Notes: a model not told the origin generated them from the sequence alone. 64,000 nucleotides of DNA from Aquabacter spiritensis (GCF_004346185.1 NZ_SMAI01000019.1:34331-98330); one strand, 5' to 3'; counted from the stretch's first letter, positions 8,988-17,508 are shown. Program-made: numbers and translations.

Positions 8988-10220
8988 ATGGTGGATGCAG
9001 TCGATGGGGCGATCGAGCAGATCACGGCCAACCGGCTTCCCCATTACGAGCCCTATGGCTGGCACCATTGGCCTGAGCATCCCTGGCTCGCCTATCAGTT
9101 CCGCCGCGGCCTCGGCGAGACCCAGGAAGGCGGCGGCACCGTCTCGGAGGTCTTCCTCGCCGCATCACGGATGATTCCCGGCTCGCTGGAAAGCTGGCAT
9201 GCCGAATGGATGCGCATCGCCGACCAGAACTGGACGCGCGGCCTCGACGAGGAGAAAATCGGGCATACCCGCACCGCCATGAACTGCTTCCTGCGCGCGG
9301 CCGACTATTATCGGCAGGCCGAGTTCCATCTGGAGCCGACCGACCCGCGCCGCCTGCCGACCTTCGAGGCGATGGAGGCGTGCTCCAAGAAGTTCATCTC
9401 CTATCTCAACCCGCCCGGCGAGGCGGTGGACATCCCCTACGAGGACGGCAAGCCGATCTGCGGCTATTTCGTCCGCGCCCCTTTCCCAGGCGCCAAGCTC
9501 CCGGTCCTCATCTGCATGGGCGGGCTCGATTCCATCAAGGACGAGATGTGGTTCATGCAGGCCCATGGCGCGCTCCAGCGCGGCATTTCGGTGCTGATGA
9601 TCGACGGTCCGGGCCAGGGCGGCACGTTGCGCCGCCACGGTGTCGCCGCGCGCCACGACACCGAGGTGGCGATCGGCAAGGTGATCGACTGGCTGGAGCA
9701 GCGCGACGATGTCGACCCGGCGCGGATCGCGCTCTGCGGCTCCTCGCTGGGCGGCTATTACGCCGCGCGCGCCGGCTGCTACGAGCACCGCCTCGCCGCC
9801 GTCATCTCGCACGGCGCGGTCTGGGACGTGCATGAGATGTGGGGCGACAAAGGCGAGGATTTCGGCCTCGCCATGCATATCAAATGGGTGATGGGCGCCC
9901 CGACCATGAAAGCTGCGATGGAGAAGGCCAAGGCCTTCACCCTCAAGGGCCACCTCGAACACATGAAGTGCCCCTACCTCATTCTGCACGGCGGCTATGA
10001 CGTCCTCACCGTCACCGCCGCCACCAAGGCGCGCGATTACGCACTCGCCCATGGGGTCAATGTGACGTTCCGGATCGTCACCCCCGACGAGACCGGCGCC
10101 GAGCACTGCCAGCACGACAATCCGACCATCGGACAGGAATTGCTGGCCGACTGGCTTGCGGACCTGTTCGGCATCGACCAGCCTAGTCTCCTGAAGACCT
10201 CGTTCAACCCGCTGGTCTGA
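8988..10220 (+). CDS. Alpha/beta hydrolase of the 2,6-dihydropseudooxynicotine-hydrolase/FrsA-like type
   Basis: A 410-residue hydrolase with a large N-terminal helical cap (residues 1-140) and a C-terminal alpha/beta-hydrolase domain. The triad is readable: Ser253 in GSSLGG, Asp338 in GGYDVLT and His373 in GAEHCQHD. Cap plus core resembles the C-C-bond hydrolase of nicotine degradation (2,6-dihydroxypseudooxynicotine hydrolase) and related acyl hydrolases. A role in cleaving a carbon-carbon or acyl bond in the degraded substrate is therefore likely but unproven. It is the first gene of the GntR-controlled operon. A second family member with the same layout (48709-49857) heads the unrelated minus-strand cluster. 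Confidence 0.82.
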   Translation: MVDAVDGAIEQITANRLPHYEPYGWHHWPEHPWLAYQFRRGLGETQEGGGTVSEVFLAASRMIPGSLESWHAEWMRIADQNWTRGLDEEKIGHTRTAMNCFLRAADYYRQAEFHLEPTDPRRLPTFEAMEACSKKFISYLNPPGEAVDIPYEDGKPICGYFVRAPFPGAKLPVLICMGGLDSIKDEMWFMQAHGALQRGISVLMIDGPGQGGTLRRHGVAARHDTEVAIGKVIDWLEQRDDVDPARIALCGSSLGGYYAARAGCYEHRLAAVISHGAVWDVHEMWGDKGEDFGLAMHIKWVMGAPTMKAAMEKAKAFTLKGHLEHMKCPYLILHGGYDVLTVTAATKARDYALAHGVNVTFRIVTPDETGAEHCQHDNPTIGQELLADWLADLFGIDQPSLLKTSFNPLV

Positions 10221-10310
10221 GGAGAGGCCCGTGACCCCGCCGCGCACCTTTCCATTCCAGCCAAAACGGGCAGGACACGGCGATCCCGGCGGGCGTAGGA
10301 ACCGCGCCCA

Positions 10311-10994
10311 ATGAACCGCAGCGCAAAGAACGCCATCGCGGCGGGGAAACCCGTCATCGCCGTCAATCCCGGCGGGTTCGCCTTGCCCGCGGTGGACGCG
10401 CTCGCCGCGTGCGGCGCCGACTGCCTGTTCATCGATTGCGAGCGCACCGCGGTCAGCGTCGAGAGCGTGCCGATGCTTGCCCGCGCCGCGCAGGCCCACG
10501 GCCTGTCCGCCGTCGTCCGCTCCTATTCCAAGGATGCCGCCACCCTCACCCGCTATTTCGATTGCGGCATAGACGGGCTGGTCCTGCCGCAGGTCGAGGC
10601 GCCGGAGGAATGCGCGCGGCTGCGCGCCATCGCGCGCGCCGCGACCCGGGGTCGCGAGGGCACCCTGCTCCTGATCGCCCAGATCGAAAGCGTCGCCGGC
10701 CATAGTCGGCTCGACGAGATCGCCGGCGCGCCCGGCATCGACCTGATCCTGGTGGGGCCGAACGACCTCGCCCATTCCATGGGCTATCTCGGCGACACCA
10801 AGCGCCCGGAAGTGGTCGCGGCAGTGGACGACATCACCGCCCGCCTGCACGCCAAGGGCATCGCCTACGGCCTGCCGGTCACTGCCGAAAATGCCGGCGC
10901 CTGGGTGCGGCGCGGTGCCCGCTTCCTCTACACCTCGCTCGAAACCCTGCTGCGACCGAGCCTTCAGGCGCTTCGCACGGCGGCAACCCCGTAA
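10311..10994 (+). CDS. HpcH/HpaI-family class II aldolase-like protein with an altered catalytic residue
   Basis: Members of this family retro-aldol cleave 4-hydroxy-2-oxo acids to pyruvate (or glyoxylate) plus an aldehyde, using a divalent metal. The 227-residue protein keeps the substrate-binding Arg (VVRSYS), the metal ligands Glu in AQIESVAG and Asp in GPNDLAHSMGYLGD, and the D42/E44 positions. However, the catalytic dyad histidine, His45 in HpcH (DxEH), is Arg45 here (DCER). The fold and metal site look intact, so it may act on a different substrate or catalyse another lyase reaction. It lies 90 bases after the hydrolase and 51 bases before the first deacetylase, in the same operon. Confidence 0.85.
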   Translation: MNRSAKNAIAAGKPVIAVNPGGFALPAVDALAACGADCLFIDCERTAVSVESVPMLARAAQAHGLSAVVRSYSKDAATLTRYFDCGIDGLVLPQVEAPEECARLRAIARAATRGREGTLLLIAQIESVAGHSRLDEIAGAPGIDLILVGPNDLAHSMGYLGDTKRPEVVAAVDDITARLHAKGIAYGLPVTAENAGAWVRRGARFLYTSLETLLRPSLQALRTAATP

Positions 10995-11045
10995 CCGTTT
11001 GAAAAGACCGCACGACCCTTAGCCCATCAGATTGCGAGACCCGAC

Positions 11046-11936
11046 ATGAGCATGGAACCCAAGGACCGCGCCCCGTATTCCGCGATCGTCGATCGCCCGC
11101 CCCTGAAGCTGCCGGGTTCGGCGCGGGTGGTGCTGTGGACCATCGTCAATCTCGAGGTCTGGGACATCGGCCGGCCCATGGCGCGCCAGATCATCCCGCC
11201 GCCGACCGGTCAGGTTCTGCTGCCCGACGTGCCGAACTGGAGCTGGCACGAATACGGCATGCGCGTCGGCGCCTGGCGCTTCTTCAAACTCTATGAGCGC
11301 CTCGGCATCCGCCCCACGCTGTCGATCAATGCGCGGGTGTGCGAAGCCTATGAGCGGGTCGCCAAGCAGGCGCTCGATGCCGGCTGGGAGTTCATGGGCC
11401 ACGCCTATGACCAGATGCCGATGCACAAGCACGACGATCCGCGCGACATGATCTTCCGCTCCATGGACATTCTGGAGAAGTTCACCGGCAAAAGGCCGCG
11501 CGGCTGGCTCGGACCGGGCCTCACCCAGCTCCTCGACACGCCGGAAATCCTGGTCGAGGCGGGCGTGAAATATATCGGCGACTGGGTGTGGGACGACGAG
11601 CCCGCCACGATCCAGACCGCCAAGGGGCCGCTGGTGACGCTGCCCTACACGGTCGAACACAACGACATCCCTATGATGGCGGTCCACCATCACGAATCCG
11701 ACTATTGGTTCACCCGCTTCAAGGACGCGATCGACCGGCTGCACCAGGAAGGCGCCGAGCGACCCAAGGTTCTGGCGGTGGCGATCCACCCCTATATTTC
11801 CGGTCAGCCGCACCGCATCAAATATCTCGAGGCGATCTACGATTACGCCCAGAGCCTCGGTGACGTGCTGCTGTGGAACGGCGACGAACTGCTCGACTGG
11901 TACCAGGGCGAGCGCGCGAAGGGCTATCCGGTATGA
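11046..11936 (+). CDS. PuuE-like polysaccharide-deacetylase-family (CE4) hydrolase, copy 1
   Basis: A 296-residue NodB-fold protein of the PuuE-like branch, whose known members hydrolyse C-N bonds in small molecules such as allantoin rather than polysaccharides. The branch hallmarks are visible: a degenerate first motif (TIVNLEVWD instead of TFDDGP), WSWHEYGMRVGAWR, the His-bearing WEFMGHAYDQ, and RPRGWLGPGLTQLLDTPEILVEAG, ending with AIHPYISGQPHR. It has no signal peptide, so it acts in the cytoplasm. Its stop overlaps the start of the FAH-fold gene by 4 bases. A close homologue follows at 12650, so two related hydrolases bracket one enzyme gene. Substrate unknown; an amide or ring-opening hydrolysis fits the pathway. 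Confidence 0.85.
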   Translation: MSMEPKDRAPYSAIVDRPPLKLPGSARVVLWTIVNLEVWDIGRPMARQIIPPPTGQVLLPDVPNWSWHEYGMRVGAWRFFKLYERLGIRPTLSINARVCEAYERVAKQALDAGWEFMGHAYDQMPMHKHDDPRDMIFRSMDILEKFTGKRPRGWLGPGLTQLLDTPEILVEAGVKYIGDWVWDDEPATIQTAKGPLVTLPYTVEHNDIPMMAVHHHESDYWFTRFKDAIDRLHQEGAERPKVLAVAIHPYISGQPHRIKYLEAIYDYAQSLGDVLLWNGDELLDWYQGERAKGYPV

Positions 11937-12646
11937 GGCTCGACGCGCCCTTCGTCGTCCCGGCGCCGTCCGTCGTCTCGCTGCCGGTGGTCGGCAGCGC
12001 GGCGCGCTTCCCGGTGCGGCGCATCTATTGCGTCGGCCGGAACTATCTCGCCCATATCCGCGAGATGAAGGAAGCCGAGGACGAACGTGACCCGCCGTTC
12101 TTCTTCCAAAAGCCGCGCGATTCGATCGTCGAGGACGGCGCGCGCGTGCCCTACCCGCCGCAGACCGAAGATTTCCAATACGAGATCGAACTTGTGGTCG
12201 CGATCGGGCGGACGGCGCGCGACCTCCCCCTCGATGCGGCGCTCGACGCGGTGTTCGGCTATGGCGTCGGCATCGATCTCACGCGCCGCGATCTGCAACG
12301 CGCCTGCGGCACCAAGCGCCTGCCCTGGGAAGCGGGAAAGTCGTTCGACCAGTCCGCACCGTGCGGGCCAATCTTTCCCAAGGGAACCGGCGGCGATCCG
12401 TCCAAGGGCCGCATCAGCCTTGCGGTGAACGGCACCGAGACCCAGAATGGCGACCTCGCCCAGATGATCTGGGACGTGCCGGAGATCGTCGCGAACCTTT
12501 CGCGCGCCTACCGGCTGGAGCCGGGCGACCTGATCATGACCGGTACCCCGGCCGGCGTCGGCCCGGTTCGGCCCGGCGATTGCATCGTCGGCGCCATCGA
12601 CGGCTTCGGCACCCTGACAATAACCATCGGCGACCGGGAGACCTGA
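11933..12646 (+). CDS. Fumarylacetoacetate-hydrolase-family protein
   Basis: FAH-fold enzymes act as hydrolases, decarboxylases, isomerases or hydratases on oxo acids in aromatic and ring-cleavage pathways. The chosen ATG at 11933 overlaps the previous stop (ATGA), giving 237 residues. The N-terminal IYCVGRNYLAHIREM and PPFFFQKPRDSIVEDG are the family entry motifs. Metal ligands are expected in FQYEIELVVAIG (two Glu) and in GYGVGIDLTRRDLQ (Asp). The C-terminus has LEPGDLIMTGTPAGVGPV. Such a protein upstream of a pyruvate-forming HpcH-type aldolase is the usual order in meta-cleavage lower pathways, which supports a catabolic role. The precise reaction cannot be read from sequence. Confidence 0.9.
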   Translation: MRLDAPFVVPAPSVVSLPVVGSAARFPVRRIYCVGRNYLAHIREMKEAEDERDPPFFFQKPRDSIVEDGARVPYPPQTEDFQYEIELVVAIGRTARDLPLDAALDAVFGYGVGIDLTRRDLQRACGTKRLPWEAGKSFDQSAPCGPIFPKGTGGDPSKGRISLAVNGTETQNGDLAQMIWDVPEIVANLSRAYRLEPGDLIMTGTPAGVGPVRPGDCIVGAIDGFGTLTITIGDRET

Positions 12647-12649
12647 ACC

Positions 12650-13546
12650 ATGCTGCCCACGGACCGCATCTCCTATTCGGCCATCTCGCAGCGCGAGCCG
12701 CTGCGTCTGCCCGGCGGGGCGCGCATGGCCGTGTGGGTGATCGTCAATGTCGAGGAATGGAACCCGCGCGAGACCATGCCGCGCACCGTCCTCACCCCGC
12801 CGGCCGGCGGCTCGCCGACGCCGGACATCCCGAATTGGTGCTGGCACGAATATGGCAATCGGGTCGGCTTCTGGCGGCTGCTCGAAACCTTCGACGATTT
12901 CGAAATCCCCGCCGGGCTCGCCATCAACGGCTCGGCGATCGAGGCCTATGAGCCGATTTCGCGCGCGGCGCTCGACCGCAACTGGGAATTCATCGGCCAC
13001 GGCTTCAGCCAGAAGAATATGCAGAAAGTCGAGAACGAGGCGGCCGACATCGCCCGCACGACCGAGGTGATCGAGCGCTTCACCGGCAAAAAGCCCCGCG
13101 GCTGGCTTGGACCGGGCCTCACCGAGACCTGGGAAACCCCCGATTTGCTCGCCGAGGCCGGGTACGATTACGTGCTCGACTGGGTGCTGGACGACGTGCC
13201 TGTGGTGCTCAAGACCCGCACCCGGCCGATCGTCAATGTCCCCTATACCCAGGAATGCAACGACGTCGCCATGATGCTGATCCAGCATCACAAGGCGAGC
13301 GAGTATTACGACCGGGCGATCGACCAGTTCGAACAGCTCTATTGGGATTCCCGCAACGGCGCCCGCGTCATGGCGCTCGTCATCCACCCCTACATCATGG
13401 GCGCGCCGCACCGCGCCCGCTATTTCCGCCGCGCCATCGAGCGCATCAAGGAGCGCGAGGACGTGGTCTTCATGACCGGGGAACAGATCTACGACTGGTA
13501 TCTGCGCGAGCGTCCCGACGCTCTGTCCGCGGCGGGCCCGGCATGA
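12650..13546 (+). CDS. PuuE-like polysaccharide-deacetylase-family (CE4) hydrolase, copy 2
   Basis: A 298-residue homologue of the protein at 11046, beginning three bases after the FAH-fold stop. It shares the framework AVWVIVNVEEWNPRETMPR, NWCWHEYGNRVGFWRLLE, WEFIGHGFSQKNMQK and KPRGWLGPGLTETWETPDLLAEAGYDY. It differs at several positions that line the pocket in the family (for example GHGFSQ against GHAYDQ, and EECND against EHND). That pattern suggests two related but non-identical steps, or subunits of one hetero-oligomer. No signal peptide. Its stop overlaps the start of the permease gene at 13543 by 4 bases, which couples enzyme and transporter expression. Confidence 0.85.
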   Translation: MLPTDRISYSAISQREPLRLPGGARMAVWVIVNVEEWNPRETMPRTVLTPPAGGSPTPDIPNWCWHEYGNRVGFWRLLETFDDFEIPAGLAINGSAIEAYEPISRAALDRNWEFIGHGFSQKNMQKVENEAADIARTTEVIERFTGKKPRGWLGPGLTETWETPDLLAEAGYDYVLDWVLDDVPVVLKTRTRPIVNVPYTQECNDVAMMLIQHHKASEYYDRAIDQFEQLYWDSRNGARVMALVIHPYIMGAPHRARYFRRAIERIKEREDVVFMTGEQIYDWYLRERPDALSAAGPA

Positions 13547-14403
13547 GCGGCCTCAACGCCTTCCAGCTGCTCAACGGGCTCACCTTCGCAGCACTCCTGT
13601 TCATTGTGGCCTCCGGCTTCACGCTGATCTTCGGCCTGCTGCGGATCGTCAATCTCGCCCATGGCGCGCTCTATCTGCTCGGCGGCTATGCCGCTTATGC
13701 CACCGCCTCCGCCTCCGGCAGTTTCCTCGCCGGCATGCTGGCGGCGATGCTGGCGGTCGCGGTGATGGGACTGGTCCTCGACCAGGGCCTCCTGCGCTTC
13801 GTGCGCGGGCATGAATTGCGTCAGGTGCTGCTGACCCTCGGCGTCGGCCTCGTGCTCAACGACATGATGCTGGTCGTGTTCGGCGGCGACACCTACACCG
13901 TCCCGGCGCCGGAATTTCTGCGTGGCGCCCTGCGCTTCGCCGGCATGTTCTATCCGAAATACCGCCTATTCGTGCTGGTGCTCGGCATCGTCATCTTCAT
14001 CCTCCTCTGGCTGCTCCTGAACCGCACCCGGCTCGGCGCGCTGATCCGCGCCGGCGTCGACGATCCCGAGACCATCGAGGCGATGGGGATCAATATCCGC
14101 CGCATCTTCCTGCTCACCTTCATGCTGGGAGCGGCGCTCGCCGGGCTTGGCGGGGCGGTGGGCGGCGCTTTCCTCACCCTCTATCCCAGCGCCGATGCCG
14201 AAATCCTCGTCTTCTCGCTGGCGGTCGTGATCATCGGCGGTCGCGGCAGCCTGGTGGGGGCGGCGGTCGGAGCGCTGATGGTGGGCATGCTCAACACGGT
14301 CGGACAGGTGATGTTTCCGGAATTTGCCTATTTCGTCATCTTCGGCCCGATGGCGGCGATCCTCGCCTTCCGGCCCCTCGGCCTGTTCGGGAGGACAGCA
14401 TGA
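13543..14403 (+). CDS. Branched-chain-amino-acid-type ABC transporter permease (LivH-like)
   Basis: This inner-membrane permease, the first transmembrane subunit of a HAAT-family importer, has 286 residues from ATG 13543. That start overlaps the deacetylase stop by 4 bases, and no ribosome binding site lies apart from the overlap. Eight or so hydrophobic segments are visible. LivH hallmarks are ASGFTLIFGLLRIVNLAHGALYLLGGY at the N-terminus, the ATPase-contact loop GALIRAGVDDPETIEAMGIN, and the C-terminal VFSLAVVIIGGRGSLVGAAVGALMVG. It forms a complete importer with 14400, 15375, 16741 and 17501. The cargo is probably the substrate of the surrounding enzymes rather than leucine. Confidence 0.92.
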   Translation: MSGLNAFQLLNGLTFAALLFIVASGFTLIFGLLRIVNLAHGALYLLGGYAAYATASASGSFLAGMLAAMLAVAVMGLVLDQGLLRFVRGHELRQVLLTLGVGLVLNDMMLVVFGGDTYTVPAPEFLRGALRFAGMFYPKYRLFVLVLGIVIFILLWLLLNRTRLGALIRAGVDDPETIEAMGINIRRIFLLTFMLGAALAGLGGAVGGAFLTLYPSADAEILVFSLAVVIIGGRGSLVGAAVGALMVGMLNTVGQVMFPEFAYFVIFGPMAAILAFRPLGLFGRTA

Positions 14404-15338
14404 GCACCGACGCCATGCCGCGCCTCGCGCTCGCGGCCGTCCTCCTCGGTGCGCTCGCTTTCGCGCTCGTGCCGCTGATCCTGCCGACCTATCAGGTGAG
14501 CATCCTCACCGAGGTGCTGATCTATGCCGTGCTCGCCATGTCGGTGGACGTGCTCGCCGGCTATACCGGCCGCACCCCGCTCTGCCTCGGTGCGGTATTC
14601 GGCGTCTCGACCTATGTCACGGTCTATTACAGTTCGACCTTCGGCGGCTCGCCTTATGTCGGCATGGCCCTCGGGGTTCTGGCGGCGACCGTCATCGCGG
14701 CGCTGTTCGCGCTGCTCGCCATCCGCACCAGCGGCGTCTACTTCCTGCTGCTGACGCTGGCACTCGGCATGATCGTCTGGGGCATTTGTTTGCGCTGGAC
14801 CTCCATCACCGGCGGCGAGAACGGCATCCGGGGCAATGTGCGCCCGGCCGAACTCGCGGCGCACCTGCCGTTCTATTACGTCGTCTTCGTCGCGGTGGCG
14901 GTGGTGACGTTCGTGATGTGGCGGTTCGTGCACTCGCCGTTCGGCCTGACCCTGCGCGGCATCCGCGACAGCGAAAGCCGCATGCGCGCGCTCGGCTACA
15001 ACGTGTCGCTGCATATGTTCATCGCTTTCACCGTGGCCGGCCTGTTCTCGGGCATTGCCGGGGCGCTGTACGCGATGTTCAACGATTTCGTGAGCCCGTC
15101 CACGGTCGCCCTGACCCAGTCGGTCGAGGGCTTGCTGATGGCGATCACCGGCGGCATCGGCACGCTGTTCGGCTCGTTCATCGGGGCGCTCGCCATTATC
15201 GGCCTCGAAAATGCGGTCAGCCTCTATACCGAGCGCTGGCAGACCGTCCTCGGCGTCGCCTTCATCGTCATCATGATCTTTGCCCCCGAGGGGATCCTCG
15301 GCGGCATCAAGACCCTGCTCGCGCGAAAGCGGGGCTGA
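14400..15338 (+). CDS. Branched-chain-amino-acid-type ABC transporter permease (LivM-like)
   Basis: The second transmembrane subunit, 312 residues, overlaps the LivH-like gene by 4 bases (ATGA). Family features are LAMSVDVLAGYTGRTPLCLGAVFGVSTY, FALLAIRTSGVYFLLLTLALGMIVW, and the loop LTLRGIRDSESRMRALGYN that contacts the ATPase. The C-terminus has ITGGIGTLFGSFIGALAIIGLEN. It should pair with the 13543 product in the membrane. The next gene, for the binding protein, follows after 36 bases with its own ribosome binding site (AGGAG in the GCAGGAGTGG stretch), allowing higher translation of the binding protein. Confidence 0.92.
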   Translation: MSTDAMPRLALAAVLLGALAFALVPLILPTYQVSILTEVLIYAVLAMSVDVLAGYTGRTPLCLGAVFGVSTYVTVYYSSTFGGSPYVGMALGVLAATVIAALFALLAIRTSGVYFLLLTLALGMIVWGICLRWTSITGGENGIRGNVRPAELAAHLPFYYVVFVAVAVVTFVMWRFVHSPFGLTLRGIRDSESRMRALGYNVSLHMFIAFTVAGLFSGIAGALYAMFNDFVSPSTVALTQSVEGLLMAITGGIGTLFGSFIGALAIIGLENAVSLYTERWQTVLGVAFIVIMIFAPEGILGGIKTLLARKRG

Positions 15339-15374
15339 ACCGAACCACCAGACCGAACCAGCAGGAGTGGACAG

Positions 15375-16631
15375 ATGGACCGCAGAACATTTCTGAAGAC
15401 CGGCGTGGCCCTCGCCGCGGTCGGCGCCGTCGCCAAGCCCTATATCGCGCGCGCCCAGGCGTCCGGCCCGATCAAGATCGGCATGATGGCCCCGCTCACC
15501 GGCGTCGTCGCCGCGGGCGGCCGCGAGATGGTCGACGGCTTCAACATGTATTGGGACGAGCACGGCGGCGAAATGGCCGGCCGCAAGGTCGAGATCATCG
15601 TCGAGGATGACGGCGCCAACCCGGACATGGCGCTGCAGAAGGCGCGCCGGCTGGTCGAACAGGCGGGCGTGAGCATGCTGTTCGGCAATCTCCTGGCCAA
15701 TACCGGCCTCGCGGTGGCCAACTACGTCAAGGGCAACGGCATGCCCTATTTCATCCCGATCATCGCCGCCGACGATCTGACCCAGCGCAACCGCATCAAG
15801 AACGTCGTGCGCGTCGCCGGCTATACCGGCAGCCAGTTCCCGCGTCCGCTCGCCGACTGGTGCCTGAAGCAGGGGTATAAGAAGGCCGCCACCATCAGCC
15901 AGGACTATACGTTCGGCCAGGAACAGTGCGGCGGCTTCTGCCAGACCTTCACCGAGGGCGGCGGCCAGATCGTCAGCCAGTTCTGGCATCCGCTGAACAC
16001 CTCGGACTTCTCGCCCTATCTCGGCCAGCTCGCCAATCTCGGCGTGGACGTGATCTTCGCGATGGAGACCGGCGCCGACGCCACCCGCTTCATGCAGCAA
16101 TATTCCAATTTCGGCCTGAAGGGTCAGATCCCGCTGGTCGGCGCGATGAACATGACCGACCAGTCGGTGATCCGCACCATGGGATCGGAAGCGGAAGGCA
16201 TCATCGTCGCCGCGCACTTCGCCGAAGGCTCGCCCGACCCGGTGACGCAGAAATTCGTCGCCGCGCACGTCAAGAAGTTCAACAAGCTGCCCTCGCTCTA
16301 CGGCTTCTCGATGTATTCGGGCGCCATGTGGGTGGACGAAGCCGCCAAGACCATCAAGGGCAATGTCGAGGACCGCGACACGCTGCTCTCCGCGGTGTCC
16401 AAGACCGAGCTGACCGGCTCGCCGCTCGGCCAGACCGTCAAGCTCGATGCGTTCGGCAACCCGATCTACGACGTGCACATCCGCAAGGTCGTGAAGAATG
16501 CCGACGGCAAGCTCTGGAACGCGCCGATCGCGACCTATCCGCAGGTCTCGCAATTCTGGAAGTACAATCCGGAGACCTACATGAAGCAGCCGCCGTATTC
16601 GCGCGACTTCCAGGGCATCAAGAAGAGCTGA
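15375..16631 (+). CDS. ABC transporter periplasmic substrate-binding protein (Peripla_BP_6, LivK-like), Tat-type signal
   Basis: This 418-residue type I periplasmic binding protein captures the imported compound for the 13543/14400 permease. The leader MDRRTFLKTGVALAAVGAV carries a twin-arginine (RRTFLK) motif, and cleavage is likely after ARA near residue 31, so it may be exported folded by Tat. The mature part starts GPIKIGMMAPLTGVVAAGG, the usual first strand of the fold, and continues with VEIIVEDDGANPDMALQKAR. A pair of strong hairpins directly downstream (16638-16726) could protect or attenuate the mRNA before the ATPase genes. Cargo unknown; family members bind amino acids, amides, urea and aromatic acids. 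Confidence 0.92.
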   Translation: MDRRTFLKTGVALAAVGAVAKPYIARAQASGPIKIGMMAPLTGVVAAGGREMVDGFNMYWDEHGGEMAGRKVEIIVEDDGANPDMALQKARRLVEQAGVSMLFGNLLANTGLAVANYVKGNGMPYFIPIIAADDLTQRNRIKNVVRVAGYTGSQFPRPLADWCLKQGYKKAATISQDYTFGQEQCGGFCQTFTEGGGQIVSQFWHPLNTSDFSPYLGQLANLGVDVIFAMETGADATRFMQQYSNFGLKGQIPLVGAMNMTDQSVIRTMGSEAEGIIVAAHFAEGSPDPVTQKFVAAHVKKFNKLPSLYGFSMYSGAMWVDEAAKTIKGNVEDRDTLLSAVSKTELTGSPLGQTVKLDAFGNPIYDVHIRKVVKNADGKLWNAPIATYPQVSQFWKYNPETYMKQPPYSRDFQGIKKS

Positions 16632-16637
16632 GCCTTC

Positions 16638-16726
16638 GGCCCTCTCCCCGGCGACGGGGGGAGGGCCTGCTTGGCGATGGGGCCGCATCCGCGTCCCACC
16701 CGCTCCCCCGCTTTGGGGAGAGCGGG
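16638..16726. repeat. Two GGGGAG/CTCCCC hairpins, RIME-like intergenic palindromic element
   Basis: The gap between the binding-protein and LivG-like genes holds two stem-loops. The first, 16638-16667, pairs GGCCCTC plus CCCC with GGGG plus GAGGGCC. The second, 16699-16726, pairs CCCGCTCCCCC with GGGG(A)GAGCGGG around a GCTTT loop. Arms of the two hairpins are also partly complementary to each other. Such CTCCCC palindromic pairs are typical of dispersed intergenic elements in Rhizobiales. Position after a binding-protein gene fits mRNA stabilisation or partial termination. I found no other copy in the window. Confidence 0.7.
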
Positions 16727-16740
16727 GTCCGCGAACCAGA

Positions 16741-17508
16741 ATGGACCTTTCAGTGACCGACTTCCTTGCACTCGATGCCGTGACCGTCCAGTTCGGCGCG
16801 CTGCGCGCGGTGGACGAGGTGTCGCTCCGCGTGCGCAAGGGCGAACGACGGGCCATCATCGGCCCCAACGGCGCCGGCAAGACGACCCTGTTCAACGCCA
16901 TCACCGGCGTGGTGCGCGCGACCACGGGCAAAGTCCTGTTCGAGGGCGCCGACGTCACCCGCACGGCGATCCACGAGCGGGCGCGGCGCGGCATGAGCCG
17001 CACCTTCCAGATCACCAATCTGTTCCCCAACCTGACGGTGGCCGAGAATATGCGCCTCGCATTGCGCGGCCTTTCGCCCCGCAAATTCTCGCTGCTCGGC
17101 TCGCCCGCGCTCAACAGCGAGGAGGCCGGGCGCGCCGATCGCGCGCTTGAGGTGTCCCGCCTCGGCGCGCGGCGTGACTCGCGCGTCAAGGAAATGTCGT
17201 ATGGCGAACAGCGCCAGCTCGAAATGGCGATGGCGCTGGCGGCTCAGCCGCGTTTGCTTCTGCTCGACGAGCCGGCCGCCGGCCTCTCGCCGAGCGAACG
17301 GGTGATCGTCTCCGATATCATCCGCGCGCTGCCGCGCGACCTCACCCTCGTGCTGATCGAGCACGACATGGATCTCGTCCTCTCACTGGTGGACTATGTG
17401 ACGGTGCTGAACAACGGCAAGCTCCTGGTGGAGGCGCCACCGGCGGAGATCCGCCTCAACAAGGACGTCCAGGACGTCTATCTCGGCAAGGCGCGCCACC
17501 ATGCTTGA
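16741..17508 (+). CDS. ABC transporter ATP-binding protein (LivG-like)
   Basis: A cytoplasmic ATPase subunit of 255 residues. Walker A is IGPNGAGKTTLFNAI near residue 40. The Q-loop and LivG-specific GMSRTFQITNLFPNLTVAENM follow, then the ABC signature MSYGEQRQLEMAMALA, Walker B LLLLDEPAAGLSP and the switch histidine IEHDMDLVLSLVDYVTVL. LivG proteins are recognised by the long insert between Walker A and the signature, seen here as RKFSLLGSPALNSEEAG. The end overlaps the LivF-like start by 8 bases. The gene belongs to the importer begun at 13543, separated from the binding-protein gene by the two hairpins. Confidence 0.93.
   Translation: MDLSVTDFLALDAVTVQFGALRAVDEVSLRVRKGERRAIIGPNGAGKTTLFNAITGVVRATTGKVLFEGADVTRTAIHERARRGMSRTFQITNLFPNLTVAENMRLALRGLSPRKFSLLGSPALNSEEAGRADRALEVSRLGARRDSRVKEMSYGEQRQLEMAMALAAQPRLLLLDEPAAGLSPSERVIVSDIIRALPRDLTLVLIEHDMDLVLSLVDYVTVLNNGKLLVEAPPAEIRLNKDVQDVYLGKARHHA

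Noticed and set aside
14328..17189. Very long minus-strand open frame (over 900 codons) across the Liv genes
   Set aside because: It lies antisense to clear permease, binding-protein and ATPase genes and has no recognisable domain. Long antisense frames are expected where third positions are almost all G or C.
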